The position numbers were made by a program, and so were the translations under genes. Of a stretch of DNA of 64,000 nt, positions 8,119 through 16,486 are shown piece after piece. The notes under the pieces were generated by a model that made no database searches, had not been told where the DNA came from, and saw only the letters and a program-made list of their open reading frames with translations. The stretch lies in NCBI GenBank assembly GCA_023388255.1, contig JAEWGO010000001.1:62001-126000 (forward strand), read 5' to 3'. Within the stretch, counting starts at the first letter, position 1. Each line of letters begins with the position of its first letter. Source of the DNA: Pseudomonadota bacterium. GTDB taxonomy: Bacteria; Pseudomonadota; Gammaproteobacteria; Xanthomonadales; Rhodanobacteraceae.

Positions 8119-10080
8119 ATGGGCGACACAGCCTTGGTCGTAAGTCACGCCTCGCGCGTGATCAAATCCGTACGCGGCGAACAGCGCGGATCGGTGGCGC
8201 CGCACGTGGCGAAATCCTGGAACCGCTGCTTGACCGAATACGGCATGGAACCGGCTGGCGCGCGCGCAACGGAAGTGCTGGAGCCCAGCCAACTGCGCGA
8301 GCGCCAGCAGCGCATGGGCGACCTGCTCGGCGTTGCGCGCGCCGAGATGGAAAGCCTGTACGAGCAGATTTCCGGATCGGGCTACGCGGTGATCCTCGCC
8401 GATGCCGATGCGACGATTTTGCACACGATCGTCGATCCGACCCTGAAGCGCGAATTCCGCCACGCCGGCCTCTGGCTCGGCGCGATCTGGGACGAACGCC
8501 ACGAGGGCACCAACGGCATGGGCACCTGCATCGCCGAGCGCGCCTCGGTGACGGTGCATCGCGAAGAGCACTTCATGGGCTACAACCTCGCGCTGTCGTG
8601 CTCGGGCGCGCCGATCATGGACGCGCACGGCGACCTGCTCGGCGTGCTCGATGCGTCGTCGGCGAACAGCAGCGACACACGCTTGATCCAGCGTCATACG
8701 ATCGCATTGGTCACGATGTCGGCGAACCTGATCTCGCGTTTCCATTTCCTGCATGAGTTCCCGCAGGCCTACATCCTGCGCTTCCACAGCCGGCCCGAGT
8801 TCGTCGGCCTGTTGCACGAGGCGCTGATCGCGGTCGCGCGCGACGGCACCGTGCTGGCGGTCAACGAGAGCGCGCTGGCGCAGCTCGGCCATCCGGATCG
8901 CAGCCGCCTGGTCGGGCGTTCGATCGAATCGGTGTTCCAGTTCGCGTTCGCAACGCTGGAAACGCGCGCGGCGAACGATCCGCGCACGATCTGGCCGATT
9001 CGCGACAGCACCCACGGACGGCGTTTCTATGCCTTGGTACGCAGCCCGCAGATGGGCGCGACCAGGACGGCTGCGCCCGTGCCGGTAGCCGTCGGCGCAG
9101 GTGAGGTGGGCGCACGTCGCCACGTCGACACCGACCCGACGATGCAGCACAACCTGCATTGCGCGCAGCAGTTGTTCAGCAAGCGCGTGCCGATTTTGTT
9201 GCAAGGCGCGACCGGCACCGGCAAGGAGGCGTTCGCGCGCGTGCTGCACCAGAACTCGGCGTGGGCCGGCAAGCCCTTTGTCGCGGTCAACTGCGGTGCG
9301 ATCCCCGAATCGCTGATCGAGAGCGAGCTGTTCGGCTACACGCGCGGCGCGTTCACCGACGCCGATCGCCATGGCCGGCCCGGCAAGATCCTGCAGTCGA
9401 GCGGCGGCACCTTGTTCCTCGACGAAATCGGCGACATGCCGTTGACCTTGCAGACGCGCCTGCTGCGCGTGATCGAGGAGTTCGAGATCGTGCCGCTCGG
9501 CGGCGACCAGGCGATCACGGTCGACCTGCACGTGATCAGCGCGAGCCATCGCGACATCCGCCAGATGGTGCAGGACGGCGAGTTCCGCGAGGACCTGTAC
9601 TACCGCCTCAACGGCACCACTTTGCACCTGCCGCTGCTGCGCGACCGCGCCGATCGCGCCGAACTGATCGACGTGCTGCTGCGCGACGAAAGCCATGGCG
9701 AAGACGTGCGCATCCTGCCCGACGCGCTGCATGCGCTGCTCGCCTACCACTGGCCCGGCAACATCCGACAATTGCGCAATGTGCTGCGCACGGCGGCGGC
9801 GCTGTGCACCGACGGCACGATCCGCCTGTCGAACCTGCCGCAGGAACTGCTCGACGAGGGCGCCGTACGCTCGCCGCCGGCGGAGCAGCCGATCCTGGTC
9901 GGCGCAGCCACCGCGGACGCGTGCTGCCATACGCCGCTTGACATCGCCGAACACGCGACCCTGCTGCGCGAACTCGAGCGCAACCGCTGGAACATTACGC
10001 ACACGGCCGATTCGCTCGGCGTCAGCCGCAACACGCTGTACCGCAAGATCCGCAAGCACCAGATCCCGCTCGCCGAATAG
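8119..10080 (+). CDS. AcoR-type sigma-54-dependent transcriptional activator
   Basis: A 653-aa bacterial enhancer-binding protein. Residues about 1-300 form the AcoR-style sensory region (GAF/PAS-like, with NGMGTCIAERASVTVH and CSGAPIMDAHGDLLGVLD). The AAA+ domain follows, with Walker A GATGTGKE at 363-370 and Walker B GTLFLDE ending at Glu436. The Fis-type helix-turn-helix near the C-terminus reads SLGVSRNTLYRKIRKHQ. The loop that normally contacts sigma-54, GAFTGA, reads GAFTDA (residues 410-415). AcoR-type regulators sense small metabolites such as acetoin or alcohols and often control PQQ-dependent dehydrogenases. The next gene, on the same strand, is a PqqU-like receptor, but control of it is inference. 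The ATG at 8119 has GGAG about 9 nt upstream. Confidence 0.9.
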   Translation: MGDTALVVSHASRVIKSVRGEQRGSVAPHVAKSWNRCLTEYGMEPAGARATEVLEPSQLRERQQRMGDLLGVARAEMESLYEQISGSGYAVILADADATILHTIVDPTLKREFRHAGLWLGAIWDERHEGTNGMGTCIAERASVTVHREEHFMGYNLALSCSGAPIMDAHGDLLGVLDASSANSSDTRLIQRHTIALVTMSANLISRFHFLHEFPQAYILRFHSRPEFVGLLHEALIAVARDGTVLAVNESALAQLGHPDRSRLVGRSIESVFQFAFATLETRAANDPRTIWPIRDSTHGRRFYALVRSPQMGATRTAAPVPVAVGAGEVGARRHVDTDPTMQHNLHCAQQLFSKRVPILLQGATGTGKEAFARVLHQNSAWAGKPFVAVNCGAIPESLIESELFGYTRGAFTDADRHGRPGKILQSSGGTLFLDEIGDMPLTLQTRLLRVIEEFEIVPLGGDQAITVDLHVISASHRDIRQMVQDGEFREDLYYRLNGTTLHLPLLRDRADRAELIDVLLRDESHGEDVRILPDALHALLAYHWPGNIRQLRNVLRTAAALCTDGTIRLSNLPQELLDEGAVRSPPAEQPILVGAATADACCHTPLDIAEHATLLRELERNRWNITHTADSLGVSRNTLYRKIRKHQIPLAE

Positions 10081-10221
10081 ATGTCGCGCCGACCGCGCGT
10101 GGTACTCGCGCGCGGCCATTCACGATTTTCGCTAGATCGCGGCGTCGCCGCGCTTGTTAGTCTGCCTTGGCAGTGCGCATGGGATCGCGCTGCACTCGAA
10201 GCGGACAGCGGGCGCAACCAC

Positions 10222-12351
10222 ATGCAAAGAACACTCACCAGCGCGGCCGCGGGCCTGCTCGCGCTGGGCGCCATCGCCCCGGCGATCGCCGATGAACCGG
10301 CCTCGGCGGACGGCAATCTTCCGACCGTCGTCGTCACCGCCACGCGCACCGCGCAGCCGGCCTACGACGTGCCGGCCTCGATCGATTCGGTCAACCTCGA
10401 CGACACGCCCGACACGCTCGGCGTGAATCCGTCCGAATACCTCGCCGGCATTCCGGGGCTGCAGGCACGCGACCGCCAGAACTACGCGCAAGACGAACAG
10501 ATCTCGATCCGCGGTTTCGGTGCACGTTCGACCTTCGGCGTGCGCGGCGTGCGCCTGTATACCGACGGCATCCCGGCGACGATGCCGGATGGTCAAGGCC
10601 AGGTGTCGCACTTCAACCTCGATTCGGCCGAACGCATCGAGGTGCTGCGCGGACCGTTCTCGGCGCTGTACGGCAATTCCTCCGGCGGCGTGATCCAGGT
10701 ATTCACCGCCGACGGCTCCGATCCGCCGGAAGTCGATCTGGGCATCGCCGGCGCCAGCTACGGCACCTGGCGCGGCAGCGCGAATGCGCGCGGAACCGCG
10801 GGCAACTTCGGCTACAACCTCGACGTCACGCATTTCCAGACCGACGGCTACCGCGAGCACAGCCGCGCCAAGCGCGAATCCGGCAACGCCAAGCTGAGCT
10901 GGAGGATCGGCGAGGGCGGCAAGCTGACCGTGCTCGCGAACACGCTGTCACTGCCCGGCGCGCAGGACCCGCTTGGCCTGACTCACGCGCAGTTCGACGC
11001 CGATCCGCGCAGCGTCGCCGCAGTCGCCAAACAGTTCAACACGCGCAAGAGCGTGCACCAGAACCAGGGCGGCGCGATCTACGAGCAGGATCTTGGCGGC
11101 GGCAACAGCTTGCGCGTGCTCGGATATGCGGGCCATCGCGACGTCGAGCAATACCTGGCCATCCCGGCGTCGGCGCAGGCCAATCCGTTGCATTCCGGCG
11201 GGGTCATCGATCTCGGCAGCGACTACGGCGGCACCGACGCGCGCTGGACCTGGCAAGGCCAACTGGCCGGGCGCGCGTTCGAGATCGCCGCTGGCATCGC
11301 CTGGGATCGCCAGCAGCAACTGCGGCGCGGCTACGAGAACTTCGTCGGGGACGAGCTCGGCGTGCGCGGCGCCCTGCGCCGCAACGAGGACGACACCGTC
11401 AGCGACTTCGACCAGTACGCGCAGGCGACCTGGCATTTCGCCGATGCCTGGTCGCTGACCGCCGGCCTGCGCCACAGCAGCGTGAAATTCGATTCGGTCG
11501 ACCACTACATCACGCCCAGGAATCCGGATGACAGCGGCCGCGTCGACTATGCAGCGACCACGCCCGTCGCCGGCCTGCTCTGGCGTGCGGCCGAGTGGGT
11601 CAATGTGTATGCCTCCTACGGCCGCGGCTTCGAGACACCGACCTTCAACGAACTTGGCTATCGCGCCGATGGGGGCGCTGGACTCGCGTTCAATCTGGTG
11701 CCGTCGCGCAGCCGCAATGGCGAACTCGGCATCAAGCTGCGCCCGAACCGCGACATCGAGGCGAACATCGCCTTGTTCCGCGCCGACACGCGCAACGAAC
11801 TGGCGATCGCCACCAATGTCGGCGGTCGCACGACCTACCAGAATATCGGCAAGGCGCGCCGCGATGGCGCTGAAGCCGCGCTGACATGGCGCTTTGCCGA
11901 AGACTGGCGCCTGCAGCTCGCCGCGACCTGGCTCGACGCGACATTCCGCTCGCCGTTCCTGACCTGCGCCGGCACGCCGTGCGCGACGCCGAACACGCCG
12001 GTCGCGGCCGGCACGCGCATCCCCGGCATTCCGAAGACCGACCTGCACGCAGCGCTGCGCTGGGGACGCGAGATCGGCTGGCGCGCCTCGGTGCAGGGCG
12101 ACTACGTCAGTTCGGTGTCGGTCAACGACCTCGGCACCGACGCCGCGCCGGGCTACTTCGTTGCCGCATTCGATGTCGGCTACGGTGTCGAGCTGGAGTC
12201 GGGCAGCTTGCGCACGTTCGCGCGGCTGGACAATGCGTTCAACCGCAAATACGCCGGTTCGGTCATCGTCAATGACGGCAATGGCCGCAACTTCGAACCG
12301 GCGCCGGACCGCACGCTGATGCTTGGCGTGCAATGGCAGTGGCGGTTGTGA
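10222..12351 (+). CDS. pqqU: TonB-dependent outer-membrane receptor, PqqU/YncD family
   Basis: A 709-aa TonB-dependent transporter. The start at 10222 gives a clean signal peptide (MQRTLTSAAAGLLALGAIAP, then AIA-DEP). A TonB-box-like VVVTATR precedes the plug. The plug (RQNYAQDEQISIRGFGARST, DGIPATMPDGQGQVSHFNLD, VLRGPFSALYGNSSGGVIQV) and the last barrel strands (IVNDGNGRNFEPAPDR) closely resemble E. coli YncD, now called PqqU, which imports the cofactor pyrroloquinoline quinone. This is a memory-based comparison, so the substrate is inference; the receptor class is certain. A Cys-bearing loop (TCAGTPCATP) near residue 580 is consistent with an extracellular loop. It follows an AcoR-type regulator by 141 nt. 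Confidence 0.87.
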   Translation: MQRTLTSAAAGLLALGAIAPAIADEPASADGNLPTVVVTATRTAQPAYDVPASIDSVNLDDTPDTLGVNPSEYLAGIPGLQARDRQNYAQDEQISIRGFGARSTFGVRGVRLYTDGIPATMPDGQGQVSHFNLDSAERIEVLRGPFSALYGNSSGGVIQVFTADGSDPPEVDLGIAGASYGTWRGSANARGTAGNFGYNLDVTHFQTDGYREHSRAKRESGNAKLSWRIGEGGKLTVLANTLSLPGAQDPLGLTHAQFDADPRSVAAVAKQFNTRKSVHQNQGGAIYEQDLGGGNSLRVLGYAGHRDVEQYLAIPASAQANPLHSGGVIDLGSDYGGTDARWTWQGQLAGRAFEIAAGIAWDRQQQLRRGYENFVGDELGVRGALRRNEDDTVSDFDQYAQATWHFADAWSLTAGLRHSSVKFDSVDHYITPRNPDDSGRVDYAATTPVAGLLWRAAEWVNVYASYGRGFETPTFNELGYRADGGAGLAFNLVPSRSRNGELGIKLRPNRDIEANIALFRADTRNELAIATNVGGRTTYQNIGKARRDGAEAALTWRFAEDWRLQLAATWLDATFRSPFLTCAGTPCATPNTPVAAGTRIPGIPKTDLHAALRWGREIGWRASVQGDYVSSVSVNDLGTDAAPGYFVAAFDVGYGVELESGSLRTFARLDNAFNRKYAGSVIVNDGNGRNFEPAPDRTLMLGVQWQWRL

Positions 12352-12401
12352 CCATCCGTCGATGATCGCGTCGCATCTCGCCACGCAAGCATCGGGTCGC
12401 T

Positions 12402-12989
12402 TCAGGCGCGATTGCGCGAACCGAGCATTTCTTCGCCGACCTTGAGCAGATCGCCGAGGCCGAGCTGGCCGTCACCATCGCGGTCGAGCAGTGAACCGAG
12501 CAGTCCGCCGTGGCCGCCCTGGCCAAGGTTCTGCATCTCCTGGGCGAGCGCGCCGCCGAGTCCGCCCGGACTCATGCCCTGCTTCTGGCTCATGTTGCCG
12601 AGCACGCCCATGACAATCGGCGCCAGCATTGCCAGCAGCTGGGCGGCATTCTGCGCGCCAAGGCCGCTGGCCTGGCCGAGTCCTTGCGTGGCCTGCTCCT
12701 GACGATTGCCAAAGATGTGGCCGAGGATCGCGCCACCGGCGCCGCTGCCACCCAGCACGCTGCCGAGTATCGAGCCGATGTCGCCGCCGGCGTGATCGGC
12801 CGCCGCGTTGTGCAACGCCGCAGCGCCGGCATCCGTCGACGCATTCCGCGCGAGGCCGCCCACCACCACCGGCAGTGCCTGCTGAATCGCAGCCTGTGCC
12901 TGCGCGGGGTCGACGCCGAGCTTCGCCGCGATCGCCGCGATGCTGGATGGATCCAGGTGGTCAAGCACCTGGCTGGTCAAATCACTCAT
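12402..12989 (-). CDS. DUF937 (YidB-like) protein with a C-terminal EF-hand-type loop
   Basis: A 195-aa soluble protein with the DUF937 pattern: an N-terminal helical part (MSDLTSQVLDHLDP, PAQAQAAIQQALPVVVGGLA), a Gly-rich middle (DIGSILGSVLGG) and the block AAQLLAMLAPIVMGVLG. Near the C-terminus LLDRDGDGQLGLGDLL has the DxDxDG spacing of a calcium-binding EF-hand or dockerin-like loop, a known companion of DUF937 domains. The start at 12989 is preceded by GGAGG. No signal peptide is seen. Function is unknown, though E. coli YidB is a member. It is convergent with pqqU, and divergent from the Hpt-receiver gene across about 150 nt. Confidence 0.82.
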   Translation of the reverse strand: MSDLTSQVLDHLDPSSIAAIAAKLGVDPAQAQAAIQQALPVVVGGLARNASTDAGAAALHNAAADHAGGDIGSILGSVLGGSGAGGAILGHIFGNRQEQATQGLGQASGLGAQNAAQLLAMLAPIVMGVLGNMSQKQGMSPGGLGGALAQEMQNLGQGGHGGLLGSLLDRDGDGQLGLGDLLKVGEEMLGSRNRA

Positions 12990-13143
12990 GGGAACCTCCG
13001 GGGAAAGGCGCAATCCGCCCACGGTCACATGGAAGCATGGCAACCCTGCCTCGTGCGGTAAAACATCGTGAATGCTGCGTTCCGGCGATGGGCATGCCGG
13101 GAATTCGCGCGCACCATTGCCTCCTGGTAACCGGTCGCTGTCC

Positions 13144-13902
13144 ATGGATGATTCGAAACAACGCTTCGAGTTGCTTCGCGCGCGCTATGGCGCATCGCTC
13201 GCGGACAAGTGGCGTGCGCTCGATGCGGCGTGGCGTGCGTATCTGGCGCAGCCGGCCGATCAGGCGGCGCGCCGTGAACTGCAGCAACAAGTTCATCGGC
13301 TGAGCGGGTCGGCACCGGCCTACGGCTACGAGACGCTCGGCCTGTTGGCGCGGGCCGCGGACAATTTGATGCAGTCTTGGCCGTCGGCATCGTTGCCGCC
13401 GACCGAGCAGTCCGCGCATCTCGGCATGCCGCTGCGCAACCTGCTCGACGAACTCGAGCGCACGGGTGCGCAGGTCGAAGCGCAGGAACGCCGCGTTCCG
13501 GAACCGTTGCGCGTGCTGATGCTCGATGGCGACCGCGACGAGGCAACATCACGCTTGCTCGGCGCCCACCTCGAAGCGAACGCCTGCCTGGTCCGGCGCG
13601 AAAGCGACGCAGAGCTGCTGTGGGAGGCCTTGTTGATCTGGCCCTGCCATGCACTCGTGCTCGACTACTGGTGGCGCGACGGAAGTGGCGACGAAGTCGT
13701 CGCGATGCTGCGCCGCGAACCGCGCTTCGCGCACATCGCGCTCGTCTGCTTCACCGACCAGCAGGATCCGCAGCTGCTGCGCGCGGCGATCGAAGCGGGT
13801 TGCGATGCCGCGTTGAGCAGCCGCGACGGTTCGGCGCGCCTGCTGTCGGTGGTGCGCGAATGCGTCGCGCACGCCGAGCGCAGCGCGATCCGCTTCGACT
13901 AG
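13144..13902 (+). CDS. Hpt-receiver phosphorelay protein
   Basis: A 252-aa signalling protein. Residues about 10-105 form a histidine-phosphotransfer (Hpt) four-helix domain with likely phospho-acceptor His51 in the HRLSGSAPAYGYETLG pattern. Residues about 122-240 form a response-regulator receiver domain (LRVLMLDGDRDEA, phospho-acceptor candidate Asp174 in LVLDYWWRDGSG). There is no DNA-binding or enzymatic output domain and no transmembrane segment, so it probably relays phosphate or acts by protein contact in the cytoplasm. The acidic pair before the phosphorylation site is DGD instead of the usual DD. No histidine kinase is adjacent, so its partner must be encoded elsewhere. Confidence 0.78.
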   Translation: MDDSKQRFELLRARYGASLADKWRALDAAWRAYLAQPADQAARRELQQQVHRLSGSAPAYGYETLGLLARAADNLMQSWPSASLPPTEQSAHLGMPLRNLLDELERTGAQVEAQERRVPEPLRVLMLDGDRDEATSRLLGAHLEANACLVRRESDAELLWEALLIWPCHALVLDYWWRDGSGDEVVAMLRREPRFAHIALVCFTDQQDPQLLRAAIEAGCDAALSSRDGSARLLSVVRECVAHAERSAIRFD

Positions 13903-14065
13903 GAGCACGCGCTCGTTCCGGCGGTGTCCCGCGCTGCCGCGCGGCGGCGTGACGTCCCGTGCGAATTCACCGATCATGCACGTCAGTCCATCATCGGGAA
14001 CCGCGAAGCGCGGGATGAACCCACGGCAGTCATGCCGTTTCGTCGCCGGCGTTTCCATATCGTCC

Positions 14066-14986
14066 ATGCACAACATGCCTCCGATTTCATTGATTGGCGC
14101 GCCGACCGACATCGGCGCCGGACATCGCGGTGCCTCGATGGGCCCGGAGGCGCTGCGCGTCGCCGGTCTCGGCGAAGCGTTGGTCGCGCGTGGCTTCGAC
14201 GTGGTCGATCGCGGCAATCTCGCCGGCCCATTCAACCCGTGGCAACCGCCGGTCGACGGCTATCGGCATCTGCCAGCAGTGACCGAATGGAATCGCGCGA
14301 TCATGCACGCGGTTGGCGCCGAACTCGCCGGCGGCCGCTTGCCGATCCTGCTCGGAGGCGATCATTGTCTTGCGATCGGTTCGATCAATGCGGTCGCGCG
14401 CCATTGCCGCGACGTGGGCAAGCGCCTGACCGTGCTCTGGCTCGATGCGCACGCGGACTTCAACACCAGCACGATCACTCCGTCCGGCAACATCCACGGC
14501 ATGCCGGTCGCCTGCCTGTGCGGCTTCGGCCCGGAAGAGCTGACCCAACTCGGCGGCGACGAACCGGCATTGACGCCGGATCGCATTCGCCAGATCGGCA
14601 TCCGCTCGGTCGATGCCGGGGAGAAGAAACTCGTGCACGATGTCGGCCTCGACATCTATGACATGCGTTACATTGATGAAGTCGGCATGAAGCGCGTGAT
14701 GGAGGAAGCGCTGCAGAACATCGGCGCGAACGACCATCTGCATGTCAGCTTCGACGTCGACTTCCTCGATCCGTCGATCGCGCCCGGCGTCGGCACCACG
14801 ATTCCCGGCGGACCGAACTACCGCGAAGCGCAGTTGTGCATGGAGATGATCGCCGACAGCGGGCGGCTAGGTTCGCTCGACATCATGGAACTCAATCCCG
14901 CGCTCGACGTGCGTAACCAGACCGCCCTGCTCGCCGTTGATCTCGTCGAAAGCCTGTTCGGCAAGTCGACCTTGATGCGTGATTGA
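14066..14986 (+). CDS. rocF: Arginase
   Basis: Hydrolyses L-arginine to L-ornithine and urea with a binuclear manganese centre. The metal ligands are visible: His100 in LLGGDHC, Asp127/His129/Asp131 in WLDAHADFN, and Asp230/Asp232 in SFDVDFLDPS. The RocF substrate loop NTSTITPSGNIHGMP is also there. Starting at 14066 gives 306 aa, the normal RocF size; 14075 (second Met) is an alternative, and a longer upstream extension is unlikely. No urease or ornithine-catabolism genes are adjacent, so it appears to be a stand-alone arginine-degradation gene. It is cytoplasmic by absence of a signal sequence. Confidence 0.93.
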   Translation: MHNMPPISLIGAPTDIGAGHRGASMGPEALRVAGLGEALVARGFDVVDRGNLAGPFNPWQPPVDGYRHLPAVTEWNRAIMHAVGAELAGGRLPILLGGDHCLAIGSINAVARHCRDVGKRLTVLWLDAHADFNTSTITPSGNIHGMPVACLCGFGPEELTQLGGDEPALTPDRIRQIGIRSVDAGEKKLVHDVGLDIYDMRYIDEVGMKRVMEEALQNIGANDHLHVSFDVDFLDPSIAPGVGTTIPGGPNYREAQLCMEMIADSGRLGSLDIMELNPALDVRNQTALLAVDLVESLFGKSTLMRD

Positions 14987-15208
14987 GCGATCCACAGCAT
15001 CGCAGCGGATACCACGCGAGCAGTTGCCCATCGGGGCGCACCAGACCCATTCCGGTGCTTGGAAGGCCTGCCATAGTGTCGACCAGTTCGCGCTTTCGCG
15101 TGGCCGTAGTGCACAGACGCGCTGCTTGAAGCGACACGGTTTGCATTGGAACCTCAAGCCTAGAATCCCGCCGCGGCCACATGGGCTGCGTTTCGGGGAG
15201 AGGATGCA

Positions 15209-15787
15209 ATGTGCATGAAGACGGGATTTGCAGCCGCACTGGCGCTCGCAATGGCGGCGAGCCTTGCGACAGCACATGCGGAGGAAGGTACTTCAGATGG
15301 AATGCCGGGCGGTACGCCCGCGGTATTCGACCATTTGCCGGGGGCGGATGATTCGGCTTCCCCCGCTGCCGTGAACGGGACTTCGGGTTCCTCCGGGTAT
15401 CTGTTCGTCGCAGCATCGGCATTCACGCCGCGCAATTCGGCCACATCGGTCAACTACATCGGCGCAGGCTGCATCGCCGCGCCCGACTACGTGGTGTCGG
15501 ATGTCCAGTTGCCCGAGGGCGTCAGCGTGCTCGGGGTACGTGCGTACTACTACAACAACGGCCTGCCGGGCGGCCTTACGACTTCATTCACCAGCTACGA
15601 TGGCGCCGGTGCCGCGACCGACCACCTGTTCACCACGACGACGCTGAACAGCGGCTACGCCAACGAATACCTGGCACTCCCCACCGCCGAGACGATCGCC
15701 AACGCGGATCGGGCGTATGTGCTTCAGGCATCGACGCCGACGAACATGCGGTTCTGCGGCATGCGCGTCTTCTTCCAGTATCCGTGA
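15209..15787 (+). CDS. Exported protein of unknown function, untagged paralog
   Basis: A 192-aa protein with a clear signal peptide (AAALALAMAASLATAHA, then EEG) and a good ribosome-binding site (GGAGAGG) 5 nt before the ATG at 15209. The mature part has a beta-rich pattern: an SAF-P segment, GAGCI, LPEGVSVLGVRAYYYNN, FTSYDGAG and a final FCGMRVFFQYP. It is clearly a paralog of the next gene, sharing all these blocks in order, but it ends at QYP and lacks that gene's C-terminal IFKSGFD extension. Two conserved cysteines (in GCI and FCG) could form a disulfide. I do not recognise the family. The pair sits 9 nt apart in one direction and is probably one transcript. Confidence 0.75.
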   Translation: MCMKTGFAAALALAMAASLATAHAEEGTSDGMPGGTPAVFDHLPGADDSASPAAVNGTSGSSGYLFVAASAFTPRNSATSVNYIGAGCIAAPDYVVSDVQLPEGVSVLGVRAYYYNNGLPGGLTTSFTSYDGAGAATDHLFTTTTLNSGYANEYLALPTAETIANADRAYVLQASTPTNMRFCGMRVFFQYP

Positions 15788-15796
15788 GGCGCCGCC

Positions 15797-16432
15797 ATGA
15801 ACGGACATCCTGAAAGAGCGATGCGAACGGCCGGTTCGGCGGTGCGTGTGCTGGCGGGAGTTGCGGCAATGCTGGCTGCATCGCCCGGCATCTGCGGCAG
15901 CGAGCCGGAGCGAGCACCGTCGAGCGCCCCGCTGCTCGCTGCGCCCGACAACGCCGGACTCGACGCGGTCAATGCGGTCACGCCCTTGCGCTACATGCGC
16001 ATCCCCGGCTCCGCGTTCCATCCGGTCAGCAGCGGTGTCGCATTCGGGTACGACGGTGGCGGCTGCATCCATCGAAGCGGTGCGGCGGCGGCCTTGTTCA
16101 CCCACAAGATCGTCCTGCCTCAGGGCAGCGTCGTGAAATATCTGCGGCTCTACTACAACGACGCCAGCAGCTCGAACATCAGTGCGTTCTTCACCAGCTA
16201 CGACCAGGTTGGCGGCTTCATCGAGCATACGACGGTCACGTCCACCGACAATACGGGATTCGGTTCCAGCTTGAGTCCGGAAATCGCCTATGCGGTGGAC
16301 CAATACGTGGCGCCGACCGTGGTGACGGTGAACCTCAATTCGTCCACGGATACAAGCCTGCAGTTCTGCGGCATCCGCGTTGCGTACTACGACATTGCCG
16401 ACGATACGATCTTCAAAAGCGGCTTCGATTGA
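15797..16432 (+). CDS. Exported protein of unknown function with C-terminal IFKSGFD tag
   Basis: A 211-aa exported protein, paralogous to the gene just upstream. Shared blocks are GSAFHPVSSG, GGGCI, LPQGSVVKYLRLYYNDA, FFTSYDQVGG and LQFCGIRVAYYD. The N-terminus has a hydrophobic signal segment (AVRVLAGVAAMLAASPGICG). Unlike its neighbour it continues past the last conserved strand into DIADDTIFKSGFD, matching the tails of the protease at 16487-17836 and the beta-helix protein at 25371-26921. The fold looks like a small beta-sandwich with one disulfide; the function is unknown. It starts 9 nt after the stop of the upstream paralog and converges on the protease gene across a GC-rich hairpin. 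Confidence 0.76.
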   Translation: MNGHPERAMRTAGSAVRVLAGVAAMLAASPGICGSEPERAPSSAPLLAAPDNAGLDAVNAVTPLRYMRIPGSAFHPVSSGVAFGYDGGGCIHRSGAAAALFTHKIVLPQGSVVKYLRLYYNDASSSNISAFFTSYDQVGGFIEHTTVTSTDNTGFGSSLSPEIAYAVDQYVAPTVVTVNLNSSTDTSLQFCGIRVAYYDIADDTIFKSGFD

Positions 16433-16449
16433 GCAGAGCAAGCGGAGTG

Positions 16450-16480
16450 CGCGCAACGCCGCGGCAAGCGGCGTTGCGCG
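16450..16480. terminator. Perfect GC-rich hairpin between convergent genes
   Basis: CGCGCAACGCCGC at 16450-16462 and GCGGCGTTGCGCG at 16468-16480 form a perfect 13-bp stem with a 5-nt loop. It fills the gap between the convergent genes ending at 16432 and 16487. There is no T-run on either side, so if it ends transcription it does so without the classic U-tract, or it protects 3' ends. Confidence 0.55.
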
Positions 16481-16486
16481 TGACGT

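Noticed and set aside
8104..10119. 671-codon minus-strand frame opposite the AcoR-type activator
   Set aside because: Composition typical of antisense shadow; the plus strand has Walker A, Walker B and a Fis-type helix-turn-helix.
15120..15170. Promoter built from TTGCAT and TAGAAT ahead of the tandem exported proteins
   Set aside because: The spacing between the two elements is 14 nt, too short for sigma-70; a promoter is likely somewhere here but cannot be placed.
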